Origin: Halomonas sp. Bachu 37
GTDB taxonomy: Bacteria > Pseudomonadota > Gammaproteobacteria > Pseudomonadales > Halomonadaceae
Direction of reading: 5' to 3'
Assembly: GCF_039691755.1 (NCBI RefSeq)
Contig: NZ_CP137552.1
Span: 2,232,001 to 2,296,000, forward strand
DNA: 64,000 nt
Below are positions 1 through 10,255 of the stretch, piece after piece. The number at the start of each line of letters is the position of its first letter. The first letter of the stretch is position 1. The notes under the pieces were generated by a model, which did no database searches, was not told the origin of the DNA, and was given only the letters and a program-made list of their open reading frames with translations. Both the position numbers and the translations under genes were made by a program.

Positions 1-102
1 TCAAATGCCAGCATCTCATCGCTAGCTACTACCTCAGAAAACCTCAGCTAAGGAAGGCGTTAAGGTACTAGGGAAAACTCAAACTCAAGGTACGAGGCAT
101 TG

Positions 103-124
103 GTACGAATTGCGCCGTTCGTAC
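103..124. repeat. Inverted repeat GTACGAA/TTCGTAC
   Basis: A 7-bp perfect inverted repeat (103-109 and 118-124) with an 8-base loop lies just left of the IS3-family element. The motif GGTAC followed by T/GA also occurs near 64, 89 and 102, giving three loosely spaced direct copies. It could be a protein-binding region of the plasmid-like DNA that the IS interrupted. No function is assigned. Confidence 0.35.
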
Positions 125-137
125 TGGTATGTAGTGG

Positions 138-1369
<1,232 letters not shown>

Positions 1370-1389
1370 TCACTGTGCCACTACACTCG

Positions 1390-1491
1390 GTTCCCGTGTC
1401 TGGTGCCTTGGGCCTTGATCGTAGTGGGCAGCTTATGTCCTGGCCCGTCATCGCTGCTGCGCTGTACCTGGTCGGCAAACGGCTGAAATAG
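1390..1491 (+). pseudogene. C-terminal remnant of a gene cut by the IS
   Basis: An open frame runs from the IS end to a TAG at 1489-1491 and encodes about 33 residues with a hydrophobic stretch (SWPVIAAALYLVG) ending in KRLK. It has no start of its own. A strong rho-independent terminator follows 40 bp later, as expected after a real gene end. I infer that it is the 3' end of a small membrane-protein gene whose 5' part lies beyond the IS or is lost. No family was recognised. Confidence 0.3.
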
Positions 1492-1529
1492 GCCAACCCC
1501 GCAGCGCCGGCTCAAGCATCAAAACGAGA

Positions 1530-1562
1530 CGGGTGGCCGAGCAATCGGAGCCCGCTTTTTTT
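1530..1562 (+). terminator. Rho-independent terminator
   Basis: A hairpin with arms CGGG..CCGA and TCGG..CCCG around a GCAA loop is followed by C and seven T. It reads on the plus strand and would end the truncated gene upstream, separating it from the relaxase gene. Confidence 0.75.
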
Positions 1563-1612
1563 GCGCCCGTCTGTCACAAAAACCAGTCTCCGTACCCCTC
1601 TTGTGTGTTTGC

Positions 1613-1640
1613 AAGGGCAGAGATTCTAGACCTGCCCCTT
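1613..1640. other. Inverted repeat upstream of mobV, possible regulatory or oriT-linked site
   Basis: AAGGGCAG (1613-1620) and CTGCCCCTT (1632-1640) form a stem with one bulged C around an 11-base loop. GTGTGT (1602-1608 region) lies to its left and ACACACACA to its right, which extends the dyad. It sits about 30 bp before the relaxase start, a usual place for a mob promoter/operator or oriT arm. Confidence 0.35.
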
Positions 1641-1670
1641 ATTCAGCACACACACAGAGGGAGACGACCC

Positions 1671-3134
1671 ATGAAAAGCCGCGCCACTACTGGCACCACC
1701 ACCCCTAAGCGTTTGCCGCCTGCCATCCTGCGCATGAAAAAGCTCAAATCTTGGAGCGCTGTTGCCACGTCCGGCGGCCACACCTGGCGCACGTTACCGG
1801 TGCCTCACGCCGATCCTGAGCGCGCCCACCTGAATGAGGATTGGCGAGACGCGACCAGCCCGGACACGCTGCGTATGGCAATAGAGGAACGCCTGGCACT
1901 GGTGACCGCCACCACTGCGCAAAACCCGGTGTTGTGTGTCGAGTACCTGGTGACCGCCCGCGCTGAGGCGTTTACCGAGCATGGGGGAGACACACACGCA
2001 CCCGAGTATTTCAGGGATGCGCTGGCGTTCTTGGAAGCACGGCACGGGGCTGACAACGTAGCGGCGGTGAACGTCCAGAACGATGAAGCCGCGCCCCATT
2101 TGGTCGTGTATGTCGTGCCCCTGCTCGAGCGCCCCGCCCGCACCGTGCGCAAAAGCGTATTTGCCGGTGGCCGTGACGAAAACGGCAAGCTGAAGCGCGT
2201 CACGAAAGAGGTTCACCAGCCCGCCGAGGTGGTCTTGTCTGCCGATCACTACAACGGCACCCCGGCGAAACTCGCCGCGCTACAAACAGACTTTTCAGAG
2301 AGGGTAGGCGCCCGGCATGGACTAGCGCGTGGCCTGGAACTGTCCGCCGCCAGTCACACCACCAACAAAGCCCACCACCAGGCGCTTGCCCGCGCGATGG
2401 TTGGGCACATTGGCCTGGCGGCAGAGGAGCTGGAGCGCCGGGGCCGCTTGTGGGCGAAGGAGTCACCGGAGGAGCAGGCTGCTCGATTGTCTGAGTTGAT
2501 CCACGAACATTACGCGCCTGTGATAGCCCGCGCCGCCACGGCTGAGCATGACCGTCGCCGCGCTGCTGAGATGGAGGAAACCGCCCGCCGCCATGCGGAA
2601 CGCTACAAGAAAACCGCTGGGGAGTTGGCCGCTTTTACGCACGGACTGAGTGACACCCAGCAAGCCGAGCTGCGACAGACCGCCAACCATTGGCGCCGGG
2701 AGGCTGAGGAACGCAAGCGCCTGGAGGCTCAGGAGGCACACCAGCAACGCCTGGAGGCCGAACGCGAGCACAAACGTGCGGCGATGGAGAGTCGGCAAAA
2801 GCTGGAGAGGCGAGAGCGCGCCCTAGTTGAGCGATTGAAAACCGCCACCCCATTGGCCTTTGCCGGCGCGGATGAAGCTATCCGCCGAGAGTGCTGGGGG
2901 CTGCTTGCCGGCCATGATGATCTGGTAGAAGCGTTTGATCGCATGAGTGCTAGCCCTTACTTTGATTCTGCCGGACACCTGACTGATGAAGGCCGCTGTG
3001 CCGTGGCAGAGAAAAACGCCACTGAAGCGGTCGAGCGTTCCCCCGATGTGCTGACGAAGCCCCAGCCCGCCATGCCGGATGCGACACCCCCACCCCGTAC
3101 GCCACCCACAGGGATGAGCGGGCCGGGAATGTAA
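1671..3134 (+). CDS. mobV: MobV-family relaxase (plasmid mobilization / Pre-type protein)
   Basis: This 487-residue protein is predicted to nick oriT and start conjugative mobilization of a plasmid or integrative mobilizable element. The N-terminal signature ILRMKKLKSW followed by H and R residues, and the PHADPERAHLNEDW segment, match MobV/Pre relaxases. The metal-binding motif appears as NDEAAPHLVVYVVPL; the usual final histidine of HxDExxPHxH is V here, which may weaken metal binding. The C-terminal half (from about residue 270) is a long charged coiled coil rich in A, E, R and K. Start 1671 is chosen because AGAGGGAGA lies just upstream and it gives the family N-terminus; an in-frame ATG at 1533 has no ribosome site. 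No replication gene or integrase accompanies it in the window. Confidence 0.85.
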   Translation: MKSRATTGTTTPKRLPPAILRMKKLKSWSAVATSGGHTWRTLPVPHADPERAHLNEDWRDATSPDTLRMAIEERLALVTATTAQNPVLCVEYLVTARAEAFTEHGGDTHAPEYFRDALAFLEARHGADNVAAVNVQNDEAAPHLVVYVVPLLERPARTVRKSVFAGGRDENGKLKRVTKEVHQPAEVVLSADHYNGTPAKLAALQTDFSERVGARHGLARGLELSAASHTTNKAHHQALARAMVGHIGLAAEELERRGRLWAKESPEEQAARLSELIHEHYAPVIARAATAEHDRRRAAEMEETARRHAERYKKTAGELAAFTHGLSDTQQAELRQTANHWRREAEERKRLEAQEAHQQRLEAEREHKRAAMESRQKLERRERALVERLKTATPLAFAGADEAIRRECWGLLAGHDDLVEAFDRMSASPYFDSAGHLTDEGRCAVAEKNATEAVERSPDVLTKPQPAMPDATPPPRTPPTGMSGPGM

Positions 3135-3660
3135 CCGATCCCCGCCGCTGTGGCTGCCTGATGGCCGTTCTAGTCGCTGCCTGTGCGTTGGCATGGGTGG
3201 CGGTTGATAAACAGAGAACGGGCAAACAATACGCCAGCCGCTAACTCGACGTCCTTAGTGTGTTACGGGGGCTGAGCAATCCACTACACGGGAGACCGGC
3301 ACCCCAAGATGGAGAGATCCGCGCCTGCCTGAATAGCATGACCGTCGAGGACAACGTGGCTATCGGGCAGGACCCAACGCGCACAGCGCATGGCCAGTGC
3401 GAGGCAATGGTGTGCGAGTGATTCAGCTTGCAGAACTCTTCAGGCTATGGGGCGAACCGCCCAATACACCGGCACAAAAGCAACAAAATGCAACAGCTCT
3501 GGATATGCGCAACGGCTGGCCTAGCGGCGGTCATGCTCTAGGCTTATTGTGGTCAACACCTAACTGGTCCGTTATTCTTAAATGCAAACAGACCATCAGG
3601 ACAAACCCCGCTTGCCTGCTAAGCAATAGTAGTCCATCACATCTAAAAAAGAGCAGCTTG
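3135..3660. other. Stretch after mobV without a clear gene
   Basis: 526 bp of plasmid-like sequence. It holds a MobV-type nic-like sequence (3256-3265, listed separately) and a possible 27-codon frame at 3161-3244 encoding one hydrophobic helix (AVLVAACALAWVAV) without a good ribosome site. An open frame continues upstream of the secreted-protein gene, but its start codons lack ribosome sites. No terminator was seen. Confidence 0.5.
3256..3265 (+). other. Candidate MobV oriT nick sequence TAGTGTGTTA
   Basis: TAGTGTGTTA is identical to the nick core I recall for the pMV158/MobV family (TAGTGTG/TTA). It lies in a weak hairpin, CCTTAG and TTACGG around TGTG. It is placed 122 bp downstream of the relaxase gene, whereas MobV oriTs are usually upstream, so the call is tentative. 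Confidence 0.45.
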
Positions 3661-4077
3661 ATGCTAAAGCCAACTTTGATAGCGAGCGTAATAAGTGTGG
3701 TTTTTCTATCTCAAAGCGTAAATGCCTACGATCCGGACGGCTTTCATCGCTGCATGCTGGAAAACATGCGAGAAGGAATGGGAAATGCTGCCGTTTTGGC
3801 GGTACGGCAGTCATGTGCTCACCTACACGAAGCGACTATCAGTGGCGGCAGGTTGCCGCCGTCGATTGCTGATGATTCCTATATTCAAGAATTCAAACGT
3901 GAGCACGCGGCTGAATTGCGTGGAGACCCTTCGTGTCAATATCCGATGACAATAGATGACTGCATAGTTTTTTCCGCTCGAAATGAATGGTACCCATCAC
4001 GCAGCCTCGAAGAAGTTAGAGAATGGCTTTATAGAAGCCAAGAAGAATATGGTCCGATGCCTCCCAGAGAAAACTAG
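3661..4077 (+). CDS. Small secreted protein with paired cysteines, unknown function
   Basis: 138 residues. A clear Sec signal peptide (MLKPTLIASVISVVFLSQ, cleavage after SVNA) precedes a mature part with the motif CMLENMREGM...AAVLAVRQSC. This CxxxNM(x~15)SC spacing resembles short four-cysteine exported proteins of marine bacteria such as the VF_A0006 group; two further cysteines follow (PSCQYPMTIDDC). I start at the ATG at 3661 because it begins the signal peptide; the frame is open further upstream. Base composition is lower in GC than the chromosomal genes, in keeping with the mobile DNA around it. Function unknown. Confidence 0.6.
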   Translation: MLKPTLIASVISVVFLSQSVNAYDPDGFHRCMLENMREGMGNAAVLAVRQSCAHLHEATISGGRLPPSIADDSYIQEFKREHAAELRGDPSCQYPMTIDDCIVFSARNEWYPSRSLEEVREWLYRSQEEYGPMPPREN

Positions 4078-4468
4078 TCCTCGCGCCTCACTCTAACCTG
4101 GCAGCATTTCCAGTGAGAGCAAGTTCAGGAGTTACGGCACTTTTTTATTCCCATTTTCTCCACCGAATCAGGCAAAAAACAGGCCTAGCAGCGAGTACCG
4201 TGTATGCCCTGGTGTACGCCTAACTGAAATACAATCATAAAAAATCAAACATAACATCACTTTAACTACCCAGTTCAAACGACGCCGCCCCAAACAAGTC
4301 GACAAATCAAGCACCTACGGGTGCTTTTTTTGTGTCTGTGGTCTGTGTATGTCTGTTTTGGCATCACCACGTCAGCATTCATCGGCCCGCTATCGCAACC
4401 CGCTACCAGTTCGATGCTGTACTACGCTAGATGATATCAGTAGCAGGCACATTGGCATGGAGGTCGCC
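4078..4468. other. Intergenic stretch at the edge of the mobile segment
   Basis: About 390 bp, AT-rich in its middle (4200-4265). The only clear element is a rho-independent terminator at 4309-4331. No gene or RNA was recognised. It separates the plasmid-like part from the core BON/AsmA genes. Confidence 0.6.
4309..4331 (+). terminator. Rho-independent terminator
   Basis: AAGCACC, loop TACG, GGTGCTT, then a run of T. It reads on the plus strand. The nearest plus-strand gene ends 230 bp upstream at 4077, so it may close that transcript or that of an unseen small RNA. Confidence 0.75.
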
Positions 4469-4663
4469 ATGGACAAGAAAGTCATCGACAAGATCCGCGA
4501 AAACGAGCAGCTACCGGACGACATGACCGATGAGGAGATAGCCCGGGAATATAAAGGCACGTATACCGCCTCTCGCGCTGCCATCAGTCTCGATCACACG
4601 CCCCTCGATCAAGTGCTGGCTAACAAGATGGCAAAAATACTTCCTTTCATGAGAAAGAAGTGA
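4469..4663 (+). CDS. Hypothetical protein, 64 residues
   Basis: Small acidic-basic soluble protein starting MDKKVIDKIRENEQL and containing PDDMTDEEIAREY, a pattern seen in small regulatory or antitoxin-like proteins but not diagnostic. The ATG at 4469 is preferred over the one at 4349 because GGAGGT lies 5 bases upstream of it. It stands alone between the mobile segment and the convergent BON gene. I do not recognise a family. Confidence 0.5.
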   Translation: MDKKVIDKIRENEQLPDDMTDEEIAREYKGTYTASRAAISLDHTPLDQVLANKMAKILPFMRKK

Positions 4664-4730
4664 TGTCGGTCAGCGCGATCATTTCTGCGCATGGGCGTGG
4701 ATGCTGCGCATAGCCAAAACCAGTACGTTG

Positions 4731-5048
4731 CTATTTAACGGTGATATTGTTTTCCACCGTGTTTATCTGCTCATGCTCCTGCGCGATGGCTTCAGCCCGC
4801 TCACGCTGCTCCGATGTCTCGACGAAACCGCTCAGGATGGCTCTATCACCGTCCAGGTCCACATCGATGGCCGACCCGGCAAGGTCCGGTGCTTCTAGAA
4901 GCCAGGCCTTGATCTGAACCGCTTCGACCGAATCCTGATGCTCGAGTCGGGCGGATTCGTTGACCGGCTTGTCGGCGCAGCCACCCAGAAGCCCAACTGC
5001 CATGAATCCCAACATCAACAGAGCGCCGAACCGGTAACGTAGGCACAT
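4731..5048 (-). CDS. BON-domain lipoprotein
   Basis: 105-residue exported lipoprotein. A signal peptide with lipobox LLGGC (cysteine near residue 24) is followed by one BON domain (about 40-105) with its usual pattern: AVQIKAWLLEAP, DVDLDGDRAILSGFVET, and a final AIAQEHEQINTVENNITV. BON domains bind phospholipid or envelope partners; OsmY and Kbp are relatives. The start codon overlaps the stop codon of the upstream asmA-like gene (TAATG), so the two are almost certainly one transcript and the lipoprotein may be translationally coupled. An envelope-stress or outer-membrane maintenance role is inferred. Confidence 0.85.
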   Translation of the reverse strand: MCLRYRFGALLMLGFMAVGLLGGCADKPVNESARLEHQDSVEAVQIKAWLLEAPDLAGSAIDVDLDGDRAILSGFVETSEQRERAEAIAQEHEQINTVENNITVK

Positions 5049-8000
5049 TATTGGATATCTCCTTCCTCTATGGCTTCGCGGGAATAGTTGATCAGCCCCT
5101 GGCAGTACGCCATATCGGGGCCTGTGCCTACGTCCACCAACGGCAAGAGCGCGGTGAGTGGGCCGGCAAGTACGGCAAGCGCCGCGCTGGCGCCGGCTCG
5201 CATCACGAGGTCTTCACGATGCACCGCGGTTTCGATGTCATTGAAAGTGCCCCCCAGGTGAAGCGGCGAACGCCCCACGAAAACACTGGGATCTTTGGGG
5301 TGGGCGATGATACTGATATCCAGGCGTTCCGTGTTCAGATCGACCTGGCCGCCCAGGGTGAAAGTGGTGTCGTCGGTATCCATCACAAACGTATCCAGTT
5401 GGGTAACGCCGTCTCTCATCTGAAGGTCGGCGTAGCCGCAATCAATCGGAATGGGGTCACGATCGCGCACCCAACTCAGAAACGTCTGACCGGCATCGAG
5501 CCCGGCGACTTCCACCAGCAAGGCATCCAGCCTTCCGCCGGTCATCAACAGCACCACACCACCATCGGCGGAGGCCAGTAGCTCGGCAAGCGAAGCGCCT
5601 TCAACCCAGAGTTTGCCGCGCCCTCCTATGATGCCTACGCTCTCGTCAGCCAGCCCCCAGTTGCGTAGTGCATCGTTGAGATCCACTCCTTGCACTTCCA
5701 CCTGCATCGTACCGCTGGGAGGCTGGGCGGTAGAATCCACGTCGAGGATGAGATCCACATATCCATCGCCGATGCCGAACCCCACAGGCTCGAATTGTCC
5801 CCGGCCATCCTCGAGAACAAAGTCGAGGACCACATTGCTCAATGGCATGTCCCCGGCGCGCACCGACTGTCCTCGGTAGCTTATATCTGCCGATACGCCT
5901 TGCCAGGCGTCGGTGATGATCTGTGTATCGGGCAGCACGAAGCGGTCGTCGGCGTCGGTCTCCTCCGGCGTCGCCCCAGCGAGGAAGCCCAGATCCTCGA
6001 TATCGAGAAAGCGGGAATTCAGCTCTCCACTCACGCGAACGGGACTGAAATTCGTATCGAGGGTCAAGCGTCCATTGAGATCGCTATCGCCGGTTTCCCC
6101 TTGAATGTCGGTGAAGATCCAGCGCTGGCCTTCCATGTCCAGCTCTCCCGATACCGAGTAGGGGGGCAGCTGCGGAAGCCCAATGCCCAGCAGACGGCTC
6201 AAGCGTTGCGGGTTCGGCCCTTCGATAGCGAGTTCCAGGTTCAGCCCTTCCAGCGCCAGAGGGCGCAAAATCGTACCTTCGAGACTGATGTGGGTGTCGA
6301 CGATGTCTGCCTCGAGATCCACCGCGTAGGGGCGGTTCGGGTCGCGGGCGTTGAGCAGGGGATCGCCTTGCAAGCTGATATAGGCCGGCGCGCCGTCATA
6401 GCGTCCCTCCCCTTCCAGATGAAACGAGCGATTCCCTGCGGATGCGCCTCGGGTTGCAAAGTTCAAGGTCAATTCGGTGCCAGCTTGGGGATCACTGAAA
6501 CGCAGCTCCGAAGGTTCGAACGCCAGACGGCCGATAAACGGCAACAGAAGATCATCGCGCCTATCGCCGGGGAGCGTTTCGTTCAGTTCCACATGCACTT
6601 CCCCCGAGACTCTGCCAAGCCGGTCCTCGATAGGGGTAAAGGTGTCGCCCAGCCTGGTCAGGGCAATATCATTCAAAGCGATATCCAGGCGCCCCGAGGC
6701 GGCTGGTTGTGTCACATCCAATGCCAGGTCAGCGGTAACCGAGCCTTCACCCAAACGAAACTGCAGAGGCTGGGCTTGTAGCCTGCCGTCCTCCAGTTCG
6801 GCATTCAGCACAAGCGCACCCAGCTCAAGCCCGTTGGGTAATACCAGTGAGTTAGCGTTCAGCTCCAACTGCCCATCGAAGCCGCGTAGCGGCGCCAGCA
6901 GGGAGTCGTCCTGCTCTTCATCTTCATTTCTATTTCCATCCCCACTTTCTTCTCCATCTTCGGGTTCACGGTTGGCAGCGGCGATCAGTTGGGCAAGATC
7001 GATACGTCCGGCATCGATTGCGAGATTCACCTCAGGACGATCCTTGGCGAATACTTCAAAGCTGCCGCTGACATCGGTCGAACCGATCCGCCCCTCAAGC
7101 CTGGTAGCGCTCCATCGCTCATGATCGCGGCTCAAGCGGCCTGCGAGCTGATAATCAGGCATCGGTGGCAACACCGGACCAATCCAGTCCTCCAGGCTCT
7201 GACCGCTATCCGCATCCAGCACCATATCGGCTTCGAATGTTTCAAGCTCCAGTATCGACGCCAGGGTGGTGTCTGCCTGAATGGCCAGGCCGGTTGACGT
7301 TGCCTGGATATCCAGGGGGTAATCCTGCTGTAGAGTACCGCTCTCCAGGTCGATCAAGCTGGGTAGCGGGGCTCCCCTGGCTTGCAATTCCAGCGGCTTG
7401 CCGTCAAAAGTACCCACCACATCGAGCAACAGTTCCGGCGGCTCCGCCTCTGTGCTGGTCTCGATTGTCGCCTCCAGGTCGTCACCGGTCTCGGCGTTGC
7501 GATAGGCCACACGCGAATCGTCGATACGTAGGTGAGCAAGCAAGGTATCAGGCGCGAATGACTGGCGTTGCTCGAGTGGCTCGAGCTCAAGGGCAAGGTC
7601 GGCATCGAGAGTGGCACCAGTGGGCAGGTCGCTATTCAGTTCGCTCATGTCCAGATCCTGCAGGCGGATCTGCGCCCCTGCGGAAACCCTTTCGGGACTA
7701 CTGGTCAGGTTGGCCTCGGCCTCGACATGACTGCCGGCGAAATCGAAGGCCAAGGAAGGCAGCACAACCGAATGTTCAGCCAGTTGTACCTGCGCTTGAA
7801 CGTTCTGAAGCTGCGCCTGCTCCAGTATCAGCTGCTCTACCGAGAGAGAAACGTCTCCGCGCAAGTCAGGGAGCACGGGAATGGTCAATCCACTGTCTCC
7901 CTCGGATTTCGGCATGGCGGCGCGCAACGCCGCGACGTCGAGTCGTGGTGAGTGCAGTTGGCCCTCAAGGCTCGGCGCTTCACCGGCGGTGTCCATCGTC

Positions 8001-8920
8001 AGCTCGCCGGTTAGCCGGCTCTCGGCCACCGCGGCGTCGATGTCACGCAGTCGCCATTCGCTGCCGTGACGTTCCAGTTGCGCCGCTATATCGAGGCTTT
8101 CCAGCTCGACCTGGGGTAACTCCAGCCACTGCGACCACTCGGAAAGATTGTCCAGGCTGAGTTCGCCATCTAGCTGAAACTGCTCCATCGATGGCGCCTG
8201 GGGAAGCTCGAAGGTGCCGGTGAGCTGGCTCTCGCCGGAAGTGAGTGACAGGTCGCCGCCAAAGGCCTGATTATCATTCATGAAGGCATCGACAGGATCG
8301 GTTTCGGCCTCGAGATCGAACTGTCGTTGCCGAAACGTCAGGGTCCCTTGAGCGTCCAGGCTCTCGACACCTGCCTGCACTTGCAGCGATGAAACGGCGA
8401 CGTCGAGCGGGGTGTCGGCGTCAGCGGCCCAGTAACGCACCTTTGAGTCGGAAAACGAGAGATCGGGGATATCCAGTGGCGAGGAGCCGGCTTCATCGGC
8501 TTGCGCTTGCGGATCGTCTTGTTGGTCACCGAACATCCAGTTGCCGGGAGCGTCGGCGCGTTGTTCCAGGTTCAGGGTCGAGCCGGCAAATTCGATTTCC
8601 TCCGGCACCACGGCGCCCTGCAGCAAGTCGCTGAGTGATGGCGAGACAGTGACTTGGTCTGCTTCGAGCATATGCGGCGCAGTGGCCCATTCGGGGTTGT
8701 CGAACTCGACGTCATGAACCGATAGCTGTGGACGCGGAAACAGACTGAGTTCCACATCGCCGTGAATGGCCGCCGACCGCCCCGTTGCTTCCTCGATACG
8801 CTCGGTAATGACTGGCTTCAGGAAATTCCAGGACATCAACTCCACGGCGGCGATGACAAGCGCCACCAGAATGACCGGGATAAGCCACCACCGTAGGAAT
8901 CTTGAAGCTCGATGTTGCAT
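5048..8920 (-). CDS. asmA: AsmA family protein, 1290 residues
   Basis: Inner-membrane anchored periplasmic protein of the AsmA group, whose members are thought to form long beta-groove bridges that move phospholipid to the outer membrane. A short cytoplasmic N-terminus and one membrane helix (LIPVILVALVIAAVEL) precede the AsmA N-terminal signature (SWNFLKPVITERIEEATGR..IHGDVELSLFPRPQLSVHDVEF). The rest is a long run of beta-rich repeats. An acidic low-complexity linker (EPEDGEESGDGNRNEDEEQDD) lies near residue 650. The C-terminal AsmA-like domain contains the VEVAGLDAGQ region. It is longer than E. coli AsmA (about 617) and closer to the TamB/YhdP size class. It is followed by the overlapping BON lipoprotein. 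Confidence 0.88.
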   Translation of the reverse strand: MQHRASRFLRWWLIPVILVALVIAAVELMSWNFLKPVITERIEEATGRSAAIHGDVELSLFPRPQLSVHDVEFDNPEWATAPHMLEADQVTVSPSLSDLLQGAVVPEEIEFAGSTLNLEQRADAPGNWMFGDQQDDPQAQADEAGSSPLDIPDLSFSDSKVRYWAADADTPLDVAVSSLQVQAGVESLDAQGTLTFRQRQFDLEAETDPVDAFMNDNQAFGGDLSLTSGESQLTGTFELPQAPSMEQFQLDGELSLDNLSEWSQWLELPQVELESLDIAAQLERHGSEWRLRDIDAAVAESRLTGELTMDTAGEAPSLEGQLHSPRLDVAALRAAMPKSEGDSGLTIPVLPDLRGDVSLSVEQLILEQAQLQNVQAQVQLAEHSVVLPSLAFDFAGSHVEAEANLTSSPERVSAGAQIRLQDLDMSELNSDLPTGATLDADLALELEPLEQRQSFAPDTLLAHLRIDDSRVAYRNAETGDDLEATIETSTEAEPPELLLDVVGTFDGKPLELQARGAPLPSLIDLESGTLQQDYPLDIQATSTGLAIQADTTLASILELETFEADMVLDADSGQSLEDWIGPVLPPMPDYQLAGRLSRDHERWSATRLEGRIGSTDVSGSFEVFAKDRPEVNLAIDAGRIDLAQLIAAANREPEDGEESGDGNRNEDEEQDDSLLAPLRGFDGQLELNANSLVLPNGLELGALVLNAELEDGRLQAQPLQFRLGEGSVTADLALDVTQPAASGRLDIALNDIALTRLGDTFTPIEDRLGRVSGEVHVELNETLPGDRRDDLLLPFIGRLAFEPSELRFSDPQAGTELTLNFATRGASAGNRSFHLEGEGRYDGAPAYISLQGDPLLNARDPNRPYAVDLEADIVDTHISLEGTILRPLALEGLNLELAIEGPNPQRLSRLLGIGLPQLPPYSVSGELDMEGQRWIFTDIQGETGDSDLNGRLTLDTNFSPVRVSGELNSRFLDIEDLGFLAGATPEETDADDRFVLPDTQIITDAWQGVSADISYRGQSVRAGDMPLSNVVLDFVLEDGRGQFEPVGFGIGDGYVDLILDVDSTAQPPSGTMQVEVQGVDLNDALRNWGLADESVGIIGGRGKLWVEGASLAELLASADGGVVLLMTGGRLDALLVEVAGLDAGQTFLSWVRDRDPIPIDCGYADLQMRDGVTQLDTFVMDTDDTTFTLGGQVDLNTERLDISIIAHPKDPSVFVGRSPLHLGGTFNDIETAVHREDLVMRAGASAALAVLAGPLTALLPLVDVGTGPDMAYCQGLINYSREAIEEGDIQ

Positions 8921-9211
8921 TGCGTCCGCTACCTTGCGCCATAGAATTCAACCACAACAATGCTCGCCACGCGTTCGAGTCATTGCCGCGTTTCCGTACA
9001 GTTTTCCTACAATCACTGTAGTCGTTGAGCCTGACTCTGCATTTGCGCAATAGAAACGAGGCAGCTTTTCTGTATAAGACACACAAGATTCCGCCATCAT
9101 CGCCTCACGAAAAAAACACCCCGCAGGGTGTGGCCCCGCAGAGTGCTTTTTTCGTTTCATCGTTTATCGATCAGTGCGCCGTCATTTCTGCGGCGGCCCT
9201 CAAGCAGTTTC
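8921..9211. other. asmA promoter region and sbtA terminator
   Basis: 291 bp. The part near asmA carries a small dyad CTACA-N5-TGTAG at 9007-9021 that could be an operator. The left part holds the rho-independent terminator of sbtA (9110-9131). No gene was seen. Confidence 0.5.
9110..9131 (-). terminator. Rho-independent terminator of sbtA-like gene
   Basis: Read on the minus strand: ACACCC, loop TGCG, GGGTGT and then six or more T. It lies 80 bp after the sbtA-like stop codon. Confidence 0.75.
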
Positions 9212-10153
9212 CTAGCCGAGCAGGCGCTCCGCGATTGCGTGATAGACCGGTATCCCGATCATGACATTGAACGGGAAGGTGATTCCCAGTGACGCCAGCA
9301 TGGCCAGGCCGATGTTTGCCTGGGGAATGGCCGCCCGCATGGCTGCCGGCGCAGCGATATAGGAGCCACTGGCGGCCAGGGCGGCAAGGATGACCACAGA
9401 GCCAAGGGGCAGGTCCAATGCGGCTCCTACCGCTACACCCAATAGCGACAGCAGGGACGGCATCACCAGGGCAAAGGTAACCAGACGCCAGTGGTGCCAA
9501 GGCATCGGCCGCAGAGTTTGTGCAGCGGTCAAGCCCATCTCCAGCAGGAACAACGCCAGGACTCCTTTAAAGGCGCCGGTAAACAGCGTGGTCACTTCCT
9601 CGCCCTGAAAAGGTCCATAAAGCGCACCGATCACCACGCCACCCGCCAACAGGATCACGCCACGGTTGGTCAGCGTTTCATGCCAGAGCTTGCTGGTGCT
9701 CTCCTTCACCTTCGCCCCCTGGTAGCGCCGATAGAGCGCGATGGCCACCATGATGGCGGGCAGCTCCATCGCCACCAGATAGAGTGTCACTTCACTGCCC
9801 ACCAGCAGATTGCGCGCTTCCACATAGGCCAGCGCCACTGCAAAGGTACCCGCACTTACCGAACCGTAGTGCGCCGCGATGCTTGCACTGTCAGCGGCGG
9901 ACAAGCGCACCCAGCGCCGCAGCACGGGCATCAACATCAGCGGGATCAAGGCGGAAAGCAGTGCCACGCCGGCAAGCTCGGGCACCAGCCCCCAGTGAAG
10001 ATTGCCGTATAACGCCATGCCGCCCTTCAAGCCTATCGTCAGCATCAACAAAAGGCTCAGGGTGTCATAAGTGGCTTTGGGGACTTGTAAATCCGATTTC
10101 ACTGCCCCGGCGACAAGCCCAAGCAAAAAGAACATCACCACGATATCCGGCAT
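9212..10153 (-). CDS. sbtA: SbtA-like sodium-dependent bicarbonate transporter
   Basis: 313-residue polytopic inner-membrane protein of the SbtA (DUF897) family, which imports HCO3- with Na+. Family features are visible: MPDIVVMFFLLGLVAGAVKSDLQ at the N-terminus, TIGLKGG in the second helix, HYGSVSAGTFAVALAY in the middle and ALAASGSYIAAPAAMR near the end, about ten hydrophobic segments in all. I take the ATG at 10153, with GGAG upstream, rather than 10186. A LysR-type regulator is transcribed divergently 166 bp away, the usual layout for an inorganic-carbon uptake gene and its regulator. No PII-like SbtB partner is present nearby. Confidence 0.85.
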   Translation of the reverse strand: MPDIVVMFFLLGLVAGAVKSDLQVPKATYDTLSLLLMLTIGLKGGMALYGNLHWGLVPELAGVALLSALIPLMLMPVLRRWVRLSAADSASIAAHYGSVSAGTFAVALAYVEARNLLVGSEVTLYLVAMELPAIMVAIALYRRYQGAKVKESTSKLWHETLTNRGVILLAGGVVIGALYGPFQGEEVTTLFTGAFKGVLALFLLEMGLTAAQTLRPMPWHHWRLVTFALVMPSLLSLLGVAVGAALDLPLGSVVILAALAASGSYIAAPAAMRAAIPQANIGLAMLASLGITFPFNVMIGIPVYHAIAERLLG

Positions 10154-10231
10154 GTAACCGCACTCCGCTTTCCAAGGAAGCTGCATTCTGTGTGCGCTTG
10201 TGGCAGATAACTAATAATATATCCGAGAAAT

Positions 10232-10255
10232 ACCATAGGTAATCATCTATATGGT
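10232..10255. promoter_or_regulatory. Candidate LysR operator between sbtA and lysR
   Basis: ACCATA and TATGGT form a perfect interrupted dyad with a 12-base spacer in the AT-rich divergent promoter region. LysR-type boxes have this type of symmetry with a T-N11-A core, so this is the best candidate site for the adjacent regulator. Confidence 0.45.

Noticed and set aside
4141..4200. ATTCCCATTTTCTCCACCGAA resembling the 3' end of tmRNA, a possible integration site
   Set aside because: Too many mismatches to a tmRNA 3' end (no CCGTCTCCACCA) and no integrase or second copy in the window.
5690..7124. Long plus-strand open frames inside the asmA gene
   Set aside because: They are complementary-strand shadows of a high-GC gene; the minus-strand frame encodes a coherent AsmA protein.
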